Assembly (NCBI RefSeq): GCF_047511655.1
Contig: NC_133394.1
Coordinates: 61,536,501-61,600,500 of the forward strand
Length of the DNA: 64,000 nt
Origin: Castor canadensis
Taxonomy: Eukaryota > Chordata > Mammalia > Rodentia > Castoridae
Direction of reading: 5' to 3'
Positions 11,761 through 23,159 of the stretch are shown in pieces (the first letter of the stretch is position 1; every line of letters starts with the position of its first letter). The position numbers and the translations under genes are program-made. Below the pieces are notes generated by a model. The model saw only the letters and a program-made list of their open reading frames with translations. It was not told where the DNA came from and ran no database searches.

Positions 11761-12204
11761 AGGTTCAGATAGACAAATGGTCACATATTTTCTCTCATAT
11801 GTGGAAGACAGACACAATACAAATACAAAGCATTATCATGTGTACATATAAGTATATACAGAACATGCTTCTAAAGTGAGACTTTTAAGAGGAACCTAAA
11901 AGAGGGGGGAAAAGTAGGAAAGAATGATAGAGAATGAACAGTAGTGAAATATATCACATTGGTGTAGGAATAAGACACAGCAAAATACATGGAAAACTAG
12001 TGAATTACACAAGATAGGGCAAAAAGATGAGGAAGAGTAGTAGAGGAAGGCTAGAATGACTTAGTCACAATATATTTATAGGTATAAAATGCAAAAATCT
12101 CAATGAACAGACACCTAAAGAACGAAGGACAGGAATGTAAAGAAGGTCATGGTAAGGGCAGGGCACAAACAGAAGCTGAGGGCAAATTATGAAATAAAGA
12201 GGAT

Positions 12205-12390
12205 GGCCAGGAACCAGTGGCTCATACCTGTAATCCAGCTACTCAGGAGGCAGAGATCAGGAGGATCATGCTTCAAAGCCAGCCTGGGCAAATAGTTTGC
12301 TTTATCTCAAAAGCCATCACAAAAAAGGGCTGATGGAGTGACTCAAGGTGTAGGCCTTGAGTTCAAGCCCCAAATACCACAAAAAAGAAA
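12205..12390 (+). repeat. Composite B1/ID-like SINE in L1 3' UTR
   Basis: It has the CCAGTGGCTCATACCTGTAA head, AAAGCCAGCCTGGGCAAAT centre, GGGCTGATGGAGTGACTCAAG second part (internally shortened) and an A-rich tail. L1 3' UTR sequence resumes after it. Confidence 0.9.
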
Positions 12391-13239
12391 AAAAGAAAGC
12401 AAGAAGAAGGAAAGAAAGAAAGGTGAATATGGATGATGTACTTTCTATGCAAGTACCAATATAGAAACTGAAACCTGTTGAAGTTACCATTAAAAGGGGT
12501 CTGGAATAGAAAAGAGAATAAAGGAGGGGATGAACCAGTTTGGGGTTCATACATATAATACATGTACATGTGTAAATGTCATAATGAAATTCCCTGTAAA
12601 ACTATCATAAACTAACAAAAATGTCATATTTTAAAAATGAAGGACAAGAAGGTAAAACAGGTCCTTTCTGGAGGTGGGTACTAGTAGGAGAGGGTGTAAG
12701 AAAAGGGTGAAGGAGGATAAATACAGTGAAAGTATTCATGTATGAAATAGAACAATAGAAAATAGAACAACACAACCTATTGAAATTGTTCTAAGGAAGG
12801 GGGAAGAAAGGTATAGGAGAAAGAAGGAAGGGGTGAATCTAAGATATATTGTAAGCACTTATGTGAATGTCACAATGTCCTTCTTATGCAACAATATGCT
12901 AATAAAAATAATGAAAAATAAAATTATTTGAAAAGTCAGAATAATTGGAAAAATGGAAATGTATTTTTCCATATAAACTAAAGGAGTACTGATATATAAA
13001 CAGCATGCAAATGTCCCCAAATCTAAACAGCTGAGGTCAAGCTCAAGATGACCTAGATCTTCACCTTATGAGACAAAAACACCTATTATAATCATACTCC
13101 ATGAAGTAAAGGAACATATGTTCAAAATACACAAGGATACAGGTAATCTCAGCATAGAAATAGAAAATATTTGAAAATAGATATTTTAGATAGGAAAAAT
13201 ATCTGAAAAAGAATTTACTAGTTAGCCTAAATACAATAA

Positions 13240-14110
13240 ATCATGTGACAAAGGGAAGAGTACATGAACTTAAAAATAAGTTAATAGAAATTATCCAGAG
13301 AAAAAAAAGTTTGAAAAAATTAACAAAGGCTGAGGTGCATGTGGACGATATCAAAACATTTAATGAGAAGAAAGAAAATGAAACAAAAATGTTTGGAGTA
13401 ATAATGGCTGGTGATTCCCCAAATTTGGCAAAAGACAAATACTTCTAAATTCTAATACTGAATGATGTGAAATCAAACAGCTTAAAAGAAAATCATGGTT
13501 TGACACATCATAGTTCAAAGTCAAAAAACAAAACCTAGAAATAAAGACAAAATCTTGAAAGGAAAGAGAATTAAAAAAAAATCACATAGACCAGATCAAC
13601 ATTAAAAGATATCAGGCTACTTCAGAAAGCATGCAGAAGCCAAGTACCAGTAGTTCATGCCTATAAGCCTAGCTAGTTGGGAGGCTGATGTTGCAAGAAT
13701 CTCTGTTCAATGCCAGCCCAGGAAAATAGTTCTTGAGACTCCATCTTCAAAACAACCAGAGCAAAATGAGCTGGAGATGTGGCTCGAGCTGCAAAGTGCC
13801 TGCTTTACAAGCACAAAACCCTGAGTTCAAATCCAGTCCCACCAGAAAAAGGATGTTGAACCTAAGCCAATGAAAAATCTTTTAAAATGCTGAAATATAA
13901 AATATAGGAAAATAAATTCTATATCCTATGGAAATACCTTTCAAGAGTGAATGTGAAATAAAGACATTTTCATATAAAAGAGAATATAGCTATTGGTCAC
14001 AGATCTGTCCTTCAAGAAATAAGGAAAGTTTTCATAGGATAAAATAAAAAAGCAAAAGAGAAGAGAAATTTCAATCTTCAGGAATGTGTGAAAAGGATTC
14101 AAAATGTTTT
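13240..14110 (+). mobile_element. Ancient LINE-1 5'-region fragment, split by a SINE
   Basis: The text resembles the old L1M-type 5' UTR/ORF1 region: CCCCAAATTTGGCAAAAGAC near 13420, GACACATCATAGTTCAAA near 13502, AAATCTTGAAAGGAAAGAGA near 13550. After the SINE it resumes with AATACCTTTCAAGAGTGAATG and GAAATAAAGACATTTTC near 13935-13970. Order and spacing match that family as I remember it. It is strongly diverged and has no useful open frame. Confidence 0.55.
13636..13852 (+). repeat. Composite B1/ID-like SINE
   Basis: It has the B1-like half (CCAGTAGTTCATGCCTATAA, GCCAGCCCAGGAAAATAG) and the ID-like half (GAGCTGGAGATGTGGCTCGAG, GAGTTCAAATCCAGTCCCACC). It interrupts the ancient L1 fragment. 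Confidence 0.9.
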
Positions 14111-15190
14111 TATAAATTAGACCTATGTAAAGTTGAATTTTTACATAGACATATTCCATGGACAAATTCTAAATGTAACCACTTTCCACCTTTGGGATGA
14201 AGCAGGCAGAAACAGACATGTGCTTCCTTACAAGAGTACTTTTTGCTCCACAAATGCATTTGGTACATGAAAATGTCACAACAATCTCATGGCTTTGCTT
14301 TTGGCCAGGAAAGAATTCCTTCTTCAATACTATTTTGTGTAATTTAGAACCACTATACAGAATTTTAGAACTGACATAAAAATACATAGAATATTTTGTT
14401 CATCATGAACATCCTGGCTACTGCAATACAATTTCAGAAATCAAATATTATACAGAATTGAAGATACAGTTTTTTCTCAATAGCATTAAAAAAGATGAAA
14501 TAGACTTATGCTGATCCCTTCAAAGTATCATCCTTCTCAGCTATCTCAAATCAATTCTGATGTTTCTGCAATGTTTGATCATAGAGGATCCTGTGCTGGA
14601 CAGGGAACATTACTGGGGTGAACTGAAAAAAATTGGAACATGAATAGTAGATAAAATTTTATACTGGCTGTGGCTGTAGCTCAGTGATAGAGCTGCATAG
14701 CAGGTGTGCAGCCCTGGTGTAGATGAATACCTTATTCTTAGAAGATACAAAAGTATTTAAGGATAAAAAGCTGGGGTATATGTAACTGCCCTTCAAAAAT
14801 AAGTGTACCTACCCTTTTCTAATGTAAGAGAGAAAGAAAATATATGCTGAAGCAAATGAGGTAGAATGTTACCAAATAAATGAATATGAGTAAAATATAT
14901 ATGATAGACTTTGTCATATTTTGCACTTTAAAATATGTATATAATTTCCAAAGACACAAAAATATTTCAACATAAAATATATAAGCATCATTTTAAAATA
15001 ATGGAAACAACTGCCTCTACTTACTTCTACATGGTACTTTTTGTATGTAATAAATTTTTAAATAAACTTGCACTACAATGTGCTTTTTAACATAGTACTT
15101 AAAAAGAAAGCTCAAAATACGAATATTAGCAACGTGTTTTCATTGCCACAGCAGCTACAATATGAGGGAGAAACTGAAATTGTTCCAACT
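14111..15190. other. Unique AT-rich sequence with an ID-like fragment
   Basis: An ID/tRNA-like monomer lies at about 14664-14730 (GGCTGTGGCTGTAGCTCAGT, plus strand). Nothing else is recognised. The overlapping frames at 14169-14387 on both strands look incidental. Confidence 0.5.
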
Positions 15191-15191
15191 C

Positions 15192-15330
15192 AAATGTATT
15201 TTTATTAGCATAAATTAATTGTACAACTGAGTTTCAGTGTGATATATACACACATTCGTAAAATCTACTTTGATCAAACTCACCCCGTTACCCTTTCTTC
15301 ATCTTCCTTACAGCTTCCACATTTTTAAAA
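15192..15330 (-). mobile_element. L1 3'-UTR fragment
   Basis: The segment with TACTTTGATCAAACTCACCCC matches, on the opposite strand, the L1 tail at 41160-41225 (GAATATGATCAAAGTGCATT). It is a short, diverged L1 3' end. Confidence 0.5.
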
Positions 15331-15599
15331 AATTTTTAGTTACAAATGTACTTTTGTACCATTTGTCATTAAAAAATGACAATAATCTCTTGAGGAACCA
15401 AACATTTAAACTCCCTACATAATTACGTATATACAAAGGTTAAGAAAAAGAAGTGGAGGAAAACATGTTGCCCTTCAAAATAGAATGTGAGTGGTCTTTA
15501 GTTCCTAAGAAGTCAAAATGAGCACTGTTGCAATTTATCTCTCAGGCTGGGCATGGATGGATACAAGGTGGTTTTGCTTTGTGATGAGGCTGATGTGGA

Positions 15600-15760
15600 C
15601 TTGAGTTTCTCCCTGTAATTTCCCAAGGCCTAACCTTAAACCAGGTATTGACCTTTTCTGAGCCTCTGTCTTCATATCTAAAACCTGGAGATAATAATAT
15701 CTGAATTGGAGGGCCTTTAGGAAAGTTACATGATACACTTTGATGTTCCTGGTATAGTTC
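15600..15760 (+). repeat. MIR SINE
   Basis: TTTTCTGAGCCTCTGTCTTCATATCTAAAA, then GGAGATAATAATATCTGAA, is the MIR core and its downstream part. Similarity is moderate, as expected for an ancient mammalian element. Confidence 0.75.
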
Positions 15761-16189
15761 TGAGAACCCCTCCAATCAATGTATCTTAGTAATAAAGATA
15801 ATGACAAGTAGTCTGTAGTTTTCAGGGCTTGTCTTCTTCAGGCTCTGGCAGGGCACTTTCCATAAACCTTATGTCAGGGACTAGCTGGCCTTTCTTTCTG
15901 TCCTCTGTATAACATTGCTTTCTCTATACCAACATCTATAGGCAATTTCTCTCATCCTAAACAAACCTATTGTCTTTATATTTGTACATTTTTGATGGGT
16001 AGATCTTTTTCTCCTTCTTTGTTCACTAAACTTACTGTCTGTTCACTGAATAACAAGTCCTTTATTTACCACTAAGGAAAGTTTGATTTCTGCACCGAGA
16101 AAGAAACCAAATGATTGTGGAATCCTCAATGAAACGCAAAAGAAAAGAAAGAACAGCCTGTATTTTGAAATAAATAGGTCTAGTTTTCA

Positions 16190-16395
16190 ATGTGGAGTCC
16201 ACTGAATACTACTACAGTGACCTGGGATAAACCATTAGACCTCTGAACATCAAGGCCCTCTGTAAAACAATGAAAATGATCTTATGTCATAGGGCAGATG
16301 TAAGAAGTGGACAAGATGAGGTGCATAAAGTGCTCAGTATAATACATCACAGGAAATATGCCCCTGACAAATCACACCTATTATTGTCATTAGAT
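16190..16395 (+). repeat. MIR SINE
   Basis: GTGACCTGGGATAAACCATT, CTCTGTAAAACAATGAAAAT and AAAGTGCTCAGTATAATAC follow MIR order and spacing. Confidence 0.75.
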
Positions 16396-16399
16396 GAAA

Positions 16400-17280
16400 T
16401 ATAACATTTACGAAGTCTGTATATTATCTTTCATATCTTACCTATGATATGGCTTAGCTGGAAAGCAGAAGGAGGGCAGTAATGATTTTCTGGAGTGACA
16501 AAAAAGCTTCTGGATGAGATTTCTCTTGTCTTTCATGATATGGTGCCCAGGATAGTAAATTCTTTCCATCTCCCTGCCTTCAGACAGCTAATTAATCACC
16601 ATGATCTAAGCTGGGTATTAGTTGCATATGTGTTCATGAAAGTATACCAGTTGGTTAACTTGTCTTCTGCATCTTACGTTTCTTTTGCCATCCCAAGATG
16701 GATGAACAGGAATATTACTCACTGTTGATCAGGAATACTATCCCCCCTTAACTGGTTGCCTTGCTTCCAATGCTGCCTGTTTTTCAGACCATTATCTAAC
16801 AATAGCCAGAACAATATACTAAAAATTCACTTCTATGGGCACTCCCTTAGTTAACAACTCTTCAGAAAAATATCCCCAAACCTATGGAGACCCTGTGTGA
16901 CCAGATCCTTTAGAACTTCTCCAGTTTCCTGTATGACATCATACCATGTATTAAACAAACATCATGTCTGGTATGGCTTCGATGAAATGCTCCCTCCCAA
17001 GGGCCAAGATGCACCCACCTCAGGGCTGCTGCTTTCTTTGCCTAGTCTAGGAGTAAAGGGTATTTCTTGTTTCATAAGCTGGGTTTAAATTTCACCAGCC
17101 CAGAGGGTCACTTGGATGATCCTTTCCAATACTGTCCAATTTTCTTCTCTACATGTCAACCTTTCTTCATATTAGAAGCACTGGGGACAGTCTGAAATTC
17201 CCCCTTTTGCTTTTTATCTGTCTATAAGTTCAGGCAAGAGGGTCACTGCCTGTCAAATTTGTGATTGATTCTGCTGATGT
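16400..17280. other. Unique sequence
   Basis: No gene or repeat is recognised. The frames at 16495-16728 and 16897-17088 have no domain motifs and no splice context that I can support. Confidence 0.35.
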
Positions 17281-17282
17281 TT

Positions 17283-17388
17283 TTGACACAGAGCCTCACC
17301 AAGTAGCCCAGGTTGGCCTGTAATTCTGATCCTCCCACCTCAACCTCATGACAGCTGGAATTAAAGATCTATACCACCACAATTATTT
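17283..17388 (-). repeat. B1-like SINE
   Basis: CCTCACCAAGTAGCCCAGG, TTGGCCTGTAATTCTGATCC and ACAGCTGGAATTAAAGATC are the minus-strand reading of a B1 monomer. Confidence 0.75.
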
Positions 17389-17639
17389 TTGAATTTTCAA
17401 TATTATTAGCAGTTGGAATATTTGGTGCAGAGAGTAGAACAGTGAACATGTGGTGCTTTCATTCAAATGCAGCATAATAGCATAGGAAATGTTGTTAATC
17501 TAATCACCACCACAACAAATGGGACAACAAATATGTAATAGGAAAATCTGACCCATTCATGAAGGTGAGAAAAATATTTATTTTGATTCTAAAGATTAAT
17601 ATTACTAAATATGTAGAAGGACAGGAAGAAAGTACATGT

Positions 17640-18530
17640 TTTAAATATTCTGAGGGTATAGTATGTGACCAGAGGGTTGAAAAAGGCCTATCCAACTATA
17701 ATGAAGAAAGGGAGAATGAACTAAATAATTCTGGTAAAACAAAAAAGGCCAGACCAAGCAAAGTCACATAGGCCAAATTAATTATATCTTAAAAAACAAG
17801 AAAATCACCACTGTGTTGAAGGACAGCATGATGAATTGCATTTGTATTTTAAAGTTATCATCCACAGTATTATGCACAATATGGACTGGAGAGTGGAGAA
17901 AAGGAGTGGATGTGTTAGTTCATCAGTAATTTGAGCAAAAAAAAAAGGAATGGAGATTTGTAGGATAAGTAGAGATTTGGCAGAAAACATTTCATGGCTA
18001 TCATTGTTAAAATGTACCAGATTAGGTATGAGAACAAGGAAGAGGAATGATTCAGGAGTAGCTCTTAAGATTTTGACTTATCTTTCTGGTTGGACTGTTA
18101 AAAGAAGAATTGGCATTAAAAATACAAATTTGAAACTGGTATTTGATTGGTATTGATATTGAAAGAATATCAATTTGGATAATCATTAAGAAATTTAGCT
18201 TATAGTAAGCTAAGTATGAAATATCTTAAGGATAGCCACATCCAGATATAGCTGTTGGATATACAGGTCTAGAATAAGAGACATGGGTTCAATAAAAGTG
18301 TGGGCTAACTACACAAAAGTTGTTAGCACATTCCAAGATAACCTAGAGAGAGATTATAAAAAAAAGTGGCTCAGGTTGAGTCCTCAATTTGAACAATATA
18401 TTCAGAGAAAGGAAGTTTTTTAATAAAGATATTAAAATTTGAAAGAGATGAAAACAACAGGAATAATTCAAATCATGACAGAAAATATAAAAGAGATAAA
18501 AAGCTGCTAAAAAGGGTAGAGCAAATGAGA
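17640..18530 (+). repeat. Degenerate mammalian-wide interspersed repeat, family not named
   Basis: A series of blocks (AGGCCAGACCAAGCAAAGTC, TTGCATTTGTATTTTAAAGT, ATATGGACTGGAGAGTGGAG, GTTGGATATACAGGTCTAGA, AAAAGCTGCTAAAAAGGG) follows the order of a long repeat present at many mammalian loci. I remember the text but cannot give the family name with confidence. No open frame is preserved. Confidence 0.45.
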
Positions 18531-18534
18531 TTTT

Positions 18535-19120
18535 GAAAAAGAACAATTTGCATGTAAGAAAGAGCAACTCCTCTATTTTATCTAAGATAAAAATGAGAAA
18601 TTCATTAAAATGAAGACAAAGATCCACAGTGTCCTAGAGGATCTAGGCAGATGATCTGATTATGAGTGACTATGGGTGAGTTAGCTCTGACCTCCATTTT
18701 TGAATGCTGTTCTGGAAGAGCTGGGATATTTCTATCAATGTGTTTCCTGTTTGCACTTAAGATTAGAAGTTGATCCCCATTCCACAATAGTTCTCATCTT
18801 GTTGTTTTGCCAGTACTGACGTAATAAAGTAAGAGTTCTCAATCAAAGGCATTTGGCAATATACCAAATTTTTGATGGTCAATGCTAGAAGGTCTCTGCT
18901 CACATAGAGACCAAGGATGTTGGTGTACAAACACTAAAGTACCCTACACTTAATATCCAGCCAAAATTGTCAATAGCACTAAGGATGAGAAAACTTGTAC
19001 TAGAGAATGAACCTGATATTCCTTTGCCTGTTATTCTTGAGACCTGACCTGCTCAATTGTTGAGAGAGTCAACTATTATAGATATGAATGAAAGGGAAAC
19101 TTTAAAGAATATCACTTGAG
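18535..19120. other. Unique sequence
   Basis: Nothing is recognised apart from possible continuation of the preceding degenerate repeat. Confidence 0.35.
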
Positions 19121-19121
19121 A

Positions 19122-19320
19122 GATGTCAGCAGGGATTGGTGTTGCCCACGGTAATCTCAGGTTCTTGAGAGGAAGAATATTGGAATTCAAGGCTAGCCTG
19201 AGCAAAGTTAGTCAACCCTTTCTCAAAACAAAATACAAAGAAAAGGACTGGGGCACAGCCCAAGTGTCAGAGCACTTGCTTAAACTGTTCATCCTACTAC
19301 AAGGACAAAAAATAAGCTAA
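19122..19320 (+). repeat. Composite B1/ID-like SINE, diverged
   Basis: TTGGTGTTGCCCACGGTAAT, AAGGCTAGCCTGAGCAAAG and AGGACTGGGGCACAGCCCAAG mark the two halves. It is more diverged than most copies here. Confidence 0.7.
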
Positions 19321-20735
19321 TGAAGTTCAGAAGGCCATGAACAATAGGCCATTTAAAGAGTGACAGTAATGAAAATGCAATGAAAAGTATATTTTAAAGA
19401 ATGAGATTATGATTGAAATAAATTTAAAATTTTTGAAAAACAATGATTTCAGAATTTCAAAACTCAAAAAGAAGAAAGATGGACACTTGCGGTGCTTTTG
19501 CAATTATGAAAGTCTAGATGGGGAGAAATAACCTAGAACACTGAAAAATTATAAATGAGATTCCTAAGTGGAGAGAATCATGAGAACGTAATAGGAATTC
19601 CAGGAGGAAAAAATAAGATGATGAACCAGCATTGACCTAAATGGTGATGCACAAATTTCTTGAATTAATGGAAGAGTGGCTAGATTTGAATCAGAGGCAG
19701 CACTTTTCAAAAAGTCAAATGGAAATAGTAACATCACTGGATATTGTTATTTAGTAAATTATTCTTAACTTGGCTCCCTATTTGGATCTAATTTTATTTT
19801 CTTTGATATTAATATTATGACAATAGACACCAGTTAAAGAAAATTAACATATCACAATAAGAATAGAAAGTGTGGAAAAAGAGAATATACAGAAACAGAG
19901 AATATCTCAAGCAGATAATGGATATCATCACAACTGTGTAAAGATTCCAACTTGTTTCATTTGGGCATGCCAACTTCAAAAGCTCTGCCTAAGAGAAATG
20001 ACAGAAACTATTTTGTTAAGATATGTAAGATTCTTAATGTCAAAGAGCTCAGTCCACTTAAAATGTCATGGGAGAAAGGAGATTTCTTTCAATTTCTGTA
20101 TCTTTGCTCCCTCTGGCCCCTGGAGAATCAGTGTTTTTGAGATGTTGTTTTTTTCACAAAAATTACCTTTTGGGATGCTTAAAAATGTGGACCCTAGAAG
20201 ACAGGCAAAACTCAAAGTGGTTCCAGTGATCAAACACCTTTCAGTTTTTCTACCACATTATTGAGATATTTTATGAGCTCAGGTTCAAAGTGAGTGTATT
20301 TCTGCACCCCAGTAAAGGTGTCATTGACATTTGTCATGCTGACATAAAATGCTGTTGAAGTCAAAGGCTGAAAGCAAAAGAAATGTTAAAGCTGTAAATG
20401 TCTAAACACGTGTTTGTATGTATTGCTGAAAGCAAAGTGGCATGAAAAGTACTAAAAATTTTGCTTCTAAGGAAAACAAAATGGTATTTGTGTGTCAGTA
20501 AGAGAAAAATGACAAGCCGCATAAGCTATCACTGTCAAATTTTGCCTCTTTGCAATTAGACCAAATGGAGATTATGTGGTCACAGATCAAATCTGGCTGT
20601 GTCTTTGGCATTAGCAACTGACTGACTGCCTGGTCCCACTCCCCAGACAAGGCTGTCCCTCTAATTCCTTCTCATCTCTTCAGGCTCCATCAGAAGGTAC
20701 AGGGTGCTTGGTGGGGCACAGCACCTCCCACAGCT
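19321..20735. other. Unique sequence
   Basis: No recognised gene or repeat. A 130-codon plus-strand frame at 19872-20264 has no domain signature. Confidence 0.35.
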
Positions 20736-20739
20736 TGGG

Positions 20740-21540
20740 TGTGTTGGAGTCTGGGTAAAAACTCCACCCAGGTCCACCCAGGCCCCACCAGGCACACTAG
20801 GCCTAAGACTGGGGTAAGGGGTGCGCACTTTAAAGAGCAGCTCAGGAGAAGGGGAGGCCCTGCCAGACAAACATCATCAGCATGCAGGCCTCTTCTCCCA
20901 CCTGAGCAGCACATCAGTAGTGAGGAGGAGCCTGCATCCCACTCCCAGGTTCCTCCTGGGAGCCAGAGCTCCGGGTCTCCCAGGTCGAGCCTCAGGCCCA
21001 GCTAAAGCTCAGGTTTCCTGGCAGCAGTCTGCACCAGGCCCCACAGAAGAGCTAGGCAGTGATCTCTGCATTCCTGCAGCAATGCGTGATTATGAGGAGT
21101 TTCAGTGCCATAGGAGGGCTGCTCAGGAGGACTCAGGAGGACTCACTAAGCTTCCCCAGCAGTTGCTGCCAAACCGAAGGACAAGGCCCGGCTTCTGGTC
21201 CATCACGCAGGCGGGAGGAGCCTTCAGGATCCGCCCACGCTGAGCAAGGACTCATGGGAACTATGAGCGACACCCGCCCTCTGGCCCAGGGAATGCCAGG
21301 CTAAGGTGAGCCCCATGCGAGGCCCTCCTCCTGCAGTTCCTGCCAAACATCTCCAAACTGAGGACACAGCTCACAGTAAAGCCCAGTGTGCAGGCAGGGT
21401 GAACCCCGCCTGTGCAGAGCTACTACTCAACGGACCAATGGCGGCCCTCCGAGTGCCTGCACATCTGTTGCCTTGGTCCCCATGGAACTGCAGCCCCTTG
21501 AAAAGTCTGCCAACTTTGACGTGACTTCCAATACTAAGAC
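20740..21540. promoter_or_regulatory. GC-rich block, possible CpG-enriched promoter or regulatory island
   Basis: This is the only clearly GC-rich stretch in an AT-rich window. By hand I count about 15 CpG between 21080 and 21520, against long stretches elsewhere with none. It holds CCAATGGCGGCC (21436-21447), a CCAAT-like box overlapping an ATGGCGGC (YY1-like) motif, and TGACGTGA near 21518 (CRE-like). Open frames of up to 140 codons cross it on the plus strand, but they look like by-products of GC content. It could be a promoter island of an unseen transcript, a decayed LTR, or a GC-rich retrocopy. I cannot decide between these. Confidence 0.35.
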
Positions 21541-21544
21541 ACTC

Positions 21545-22765
21545 CTGCAGAGCAGTTCAGGTCACAGGGTTCAAAAGCTGATTAAGTAATAGGTAAAGGT
21601 TAAAGACGAGTGATGCAATCTCATAACAAATTTATTCTTTTGGGAGGAAAATAGCAAGAAACAAATTCTCAAAAATACGCTACTCTTAGTGGAACCTTTT
21701 CTGAGCATGTAAAGTAAGATCTGATTGGCAATAGTAAAGTCTGCTTAAATGAATTAATCAAGACCATTTATCTTTTAGTAAATCTGGAATTATTAAAAGC
21801 CAAATAGTTTCAAAAACCTAATCAAGGGAGAAAAACTGGTTATTCAAAAATCTCAAATCACCTCTTTAAAAATAAAAAATACATCCTAGGCCAAAATCAT
21901 CCTTCTAAAAACCTATTTGCTGCTCATGTCTCTTCACCACACTTTACACAATGTCCTGTTGCTACCTTAGTTGAGGATTGACCACTTGATTGCCGACATG
22001 GTTTATGGCACCTGCCTTGGGAGGCATCTTGGGAAAAAAATGCATATCTTCAATTCATGTAAGGGATCTGGAAGTTAATTAAACTTTCTCAGTGTCAACT
22101 CCCTACTTATAGAAAGGGTAAAATGAGACCCTGCTAAAATCATTCATTCACTTTTGTCCACAGAAAGCGATGGTTTGATACTTCCCATCCTGCCTGTAAC
22201 TTGAGCTCTTCTACCATACTATTATATGCCCAGCAGTGTCCCAGTAGGATAGTGTTTGTCCTTTAGCAATGTGTATTGCCATGGAATGCTCAGGTGAGTA
22301 TTTTCATAAAGCAGCACCCTGCAAAGATAGCACTCTTGTGATATCTTACTAAACATCTTGAACACAGTCTCTTTATTATCTTTAAGCAGCTGACATGCTA
22401 AATTATTCCTGATGTAGTACCCTGCAGGGATGACTTACATCAGCCTCATTAGGGCAGTATTTTCTAAGGCACTACATGGAAGGGGGTTTTGTCATGCAGT
22501 TCCCTTAGGTTCAGATCCCCTTTCTTCCCCAATTACCTCATCTCTCCTCTGAATCCTGTCCTTTCTTGAAGATGCTCAACAAAAGATCCACTCTGTTTAT
22601 CTTCCTGTCCTTCCTAATGACTCAAACTCATCCTACTCACCTGATGATAAATCAGGGATATTGACTTACAGCTGAGGTTAAAAAAATATATATAAAACTT
22701 AATGTCTCAGTGTTTCAACTTGCTTGCTGTGTTTAGCACATGTGCTTCAGTACTAAGCTAAACTG
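21545..22765. other. Unique sequence
   Basis: No gene or repeat is recognised. If the GC-rich block is a promoter, a transcript could run through here, but I see no convincing exon. Confidence 0.3.
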
Positions 22766-22769
22766 TCAA

Positions 22770-22835
22770 AGAACAAGTGAGATAATGTATCTAAAGCATG
22801 AGTGCTCCATAAATATTCTTTCCATTATAATTTAA
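22770..22835 (+). repeat. Possible MIR 3' fragment
   Basis: AAGTGAGATAATGTATCTAA, then GAGTGCTCCATAAATATTC, matches the end of MIR. It is short and so uncertain. Confidence 0.4.
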
Positions 22836-23159
22836 TCCCATTCTTTATTTCATTACCTTTAACCTCAAATCCTTAATTTTGTTTCTAGCCTTCAGACCTC
22901 AATCCTCAAAGAGTACATGTTACCAAATGTTTTTCATATTTACATTTTAAATTCACTTTAAATCTGAATTCTCAAAAAATTTCCCTATGATTAACACTGT
23001 CCATTTCTCTTTCTTGTAAAATTTCACATTTCTACTTTGTGAGTTACTGAAGATATGTTTTTCCTTCTGTTTCAGCCATGTTGACATCCTGCTTCTTGAA
23101 CCACCCTAGCTGGGTCTCAGCTGAGTCTTGCACTGTTTTTCCTTTCTCAGGATGCTGTT

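Larger units (their letters stand above)
9232..12925 (+). mobile_element. LINE-1, 5'-truncated, decayed
   Basis: Starting in the reverse-transcriptase part of ORF2, this element carries the RT core (9232-10260, interrupted by SINEs at 9481-9829), the rest of ORF2 to about 11880, and a long 3' UTR ending at an A-rich tail near 12925. Recognisable ORF2 stretches include GIEGMYPNIVKAVHDKPIANI-like, KFIWNHKGLQI and [22 protein letters not shown]. The frame is broken by many stops and shifts. A further SINE sits in the 3' UTR (12205-12390). The tail matches the L1 tail at 29225-29575. Confidence 0.85.

Noticed and set aside
14664..14730. tRNA-like sequence (GTAGCTCAGT)
   Set aside because: It is the tRNA-derived head of an ID-type SINE; it lacks a foldable complete tRNA with acceptor stem.
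15535..15807. 90- and 77-codon minus-strand frames
   Set aside because: They cover a MIR in antisense; repeat-derived.
20821..21243. 140-codon plus-strand frame in the GC-rich block
   Set aside because: Three overlapping frames are open there, as expected in GC-rich DNA. No domain, no clear splice context and no family resemblance.
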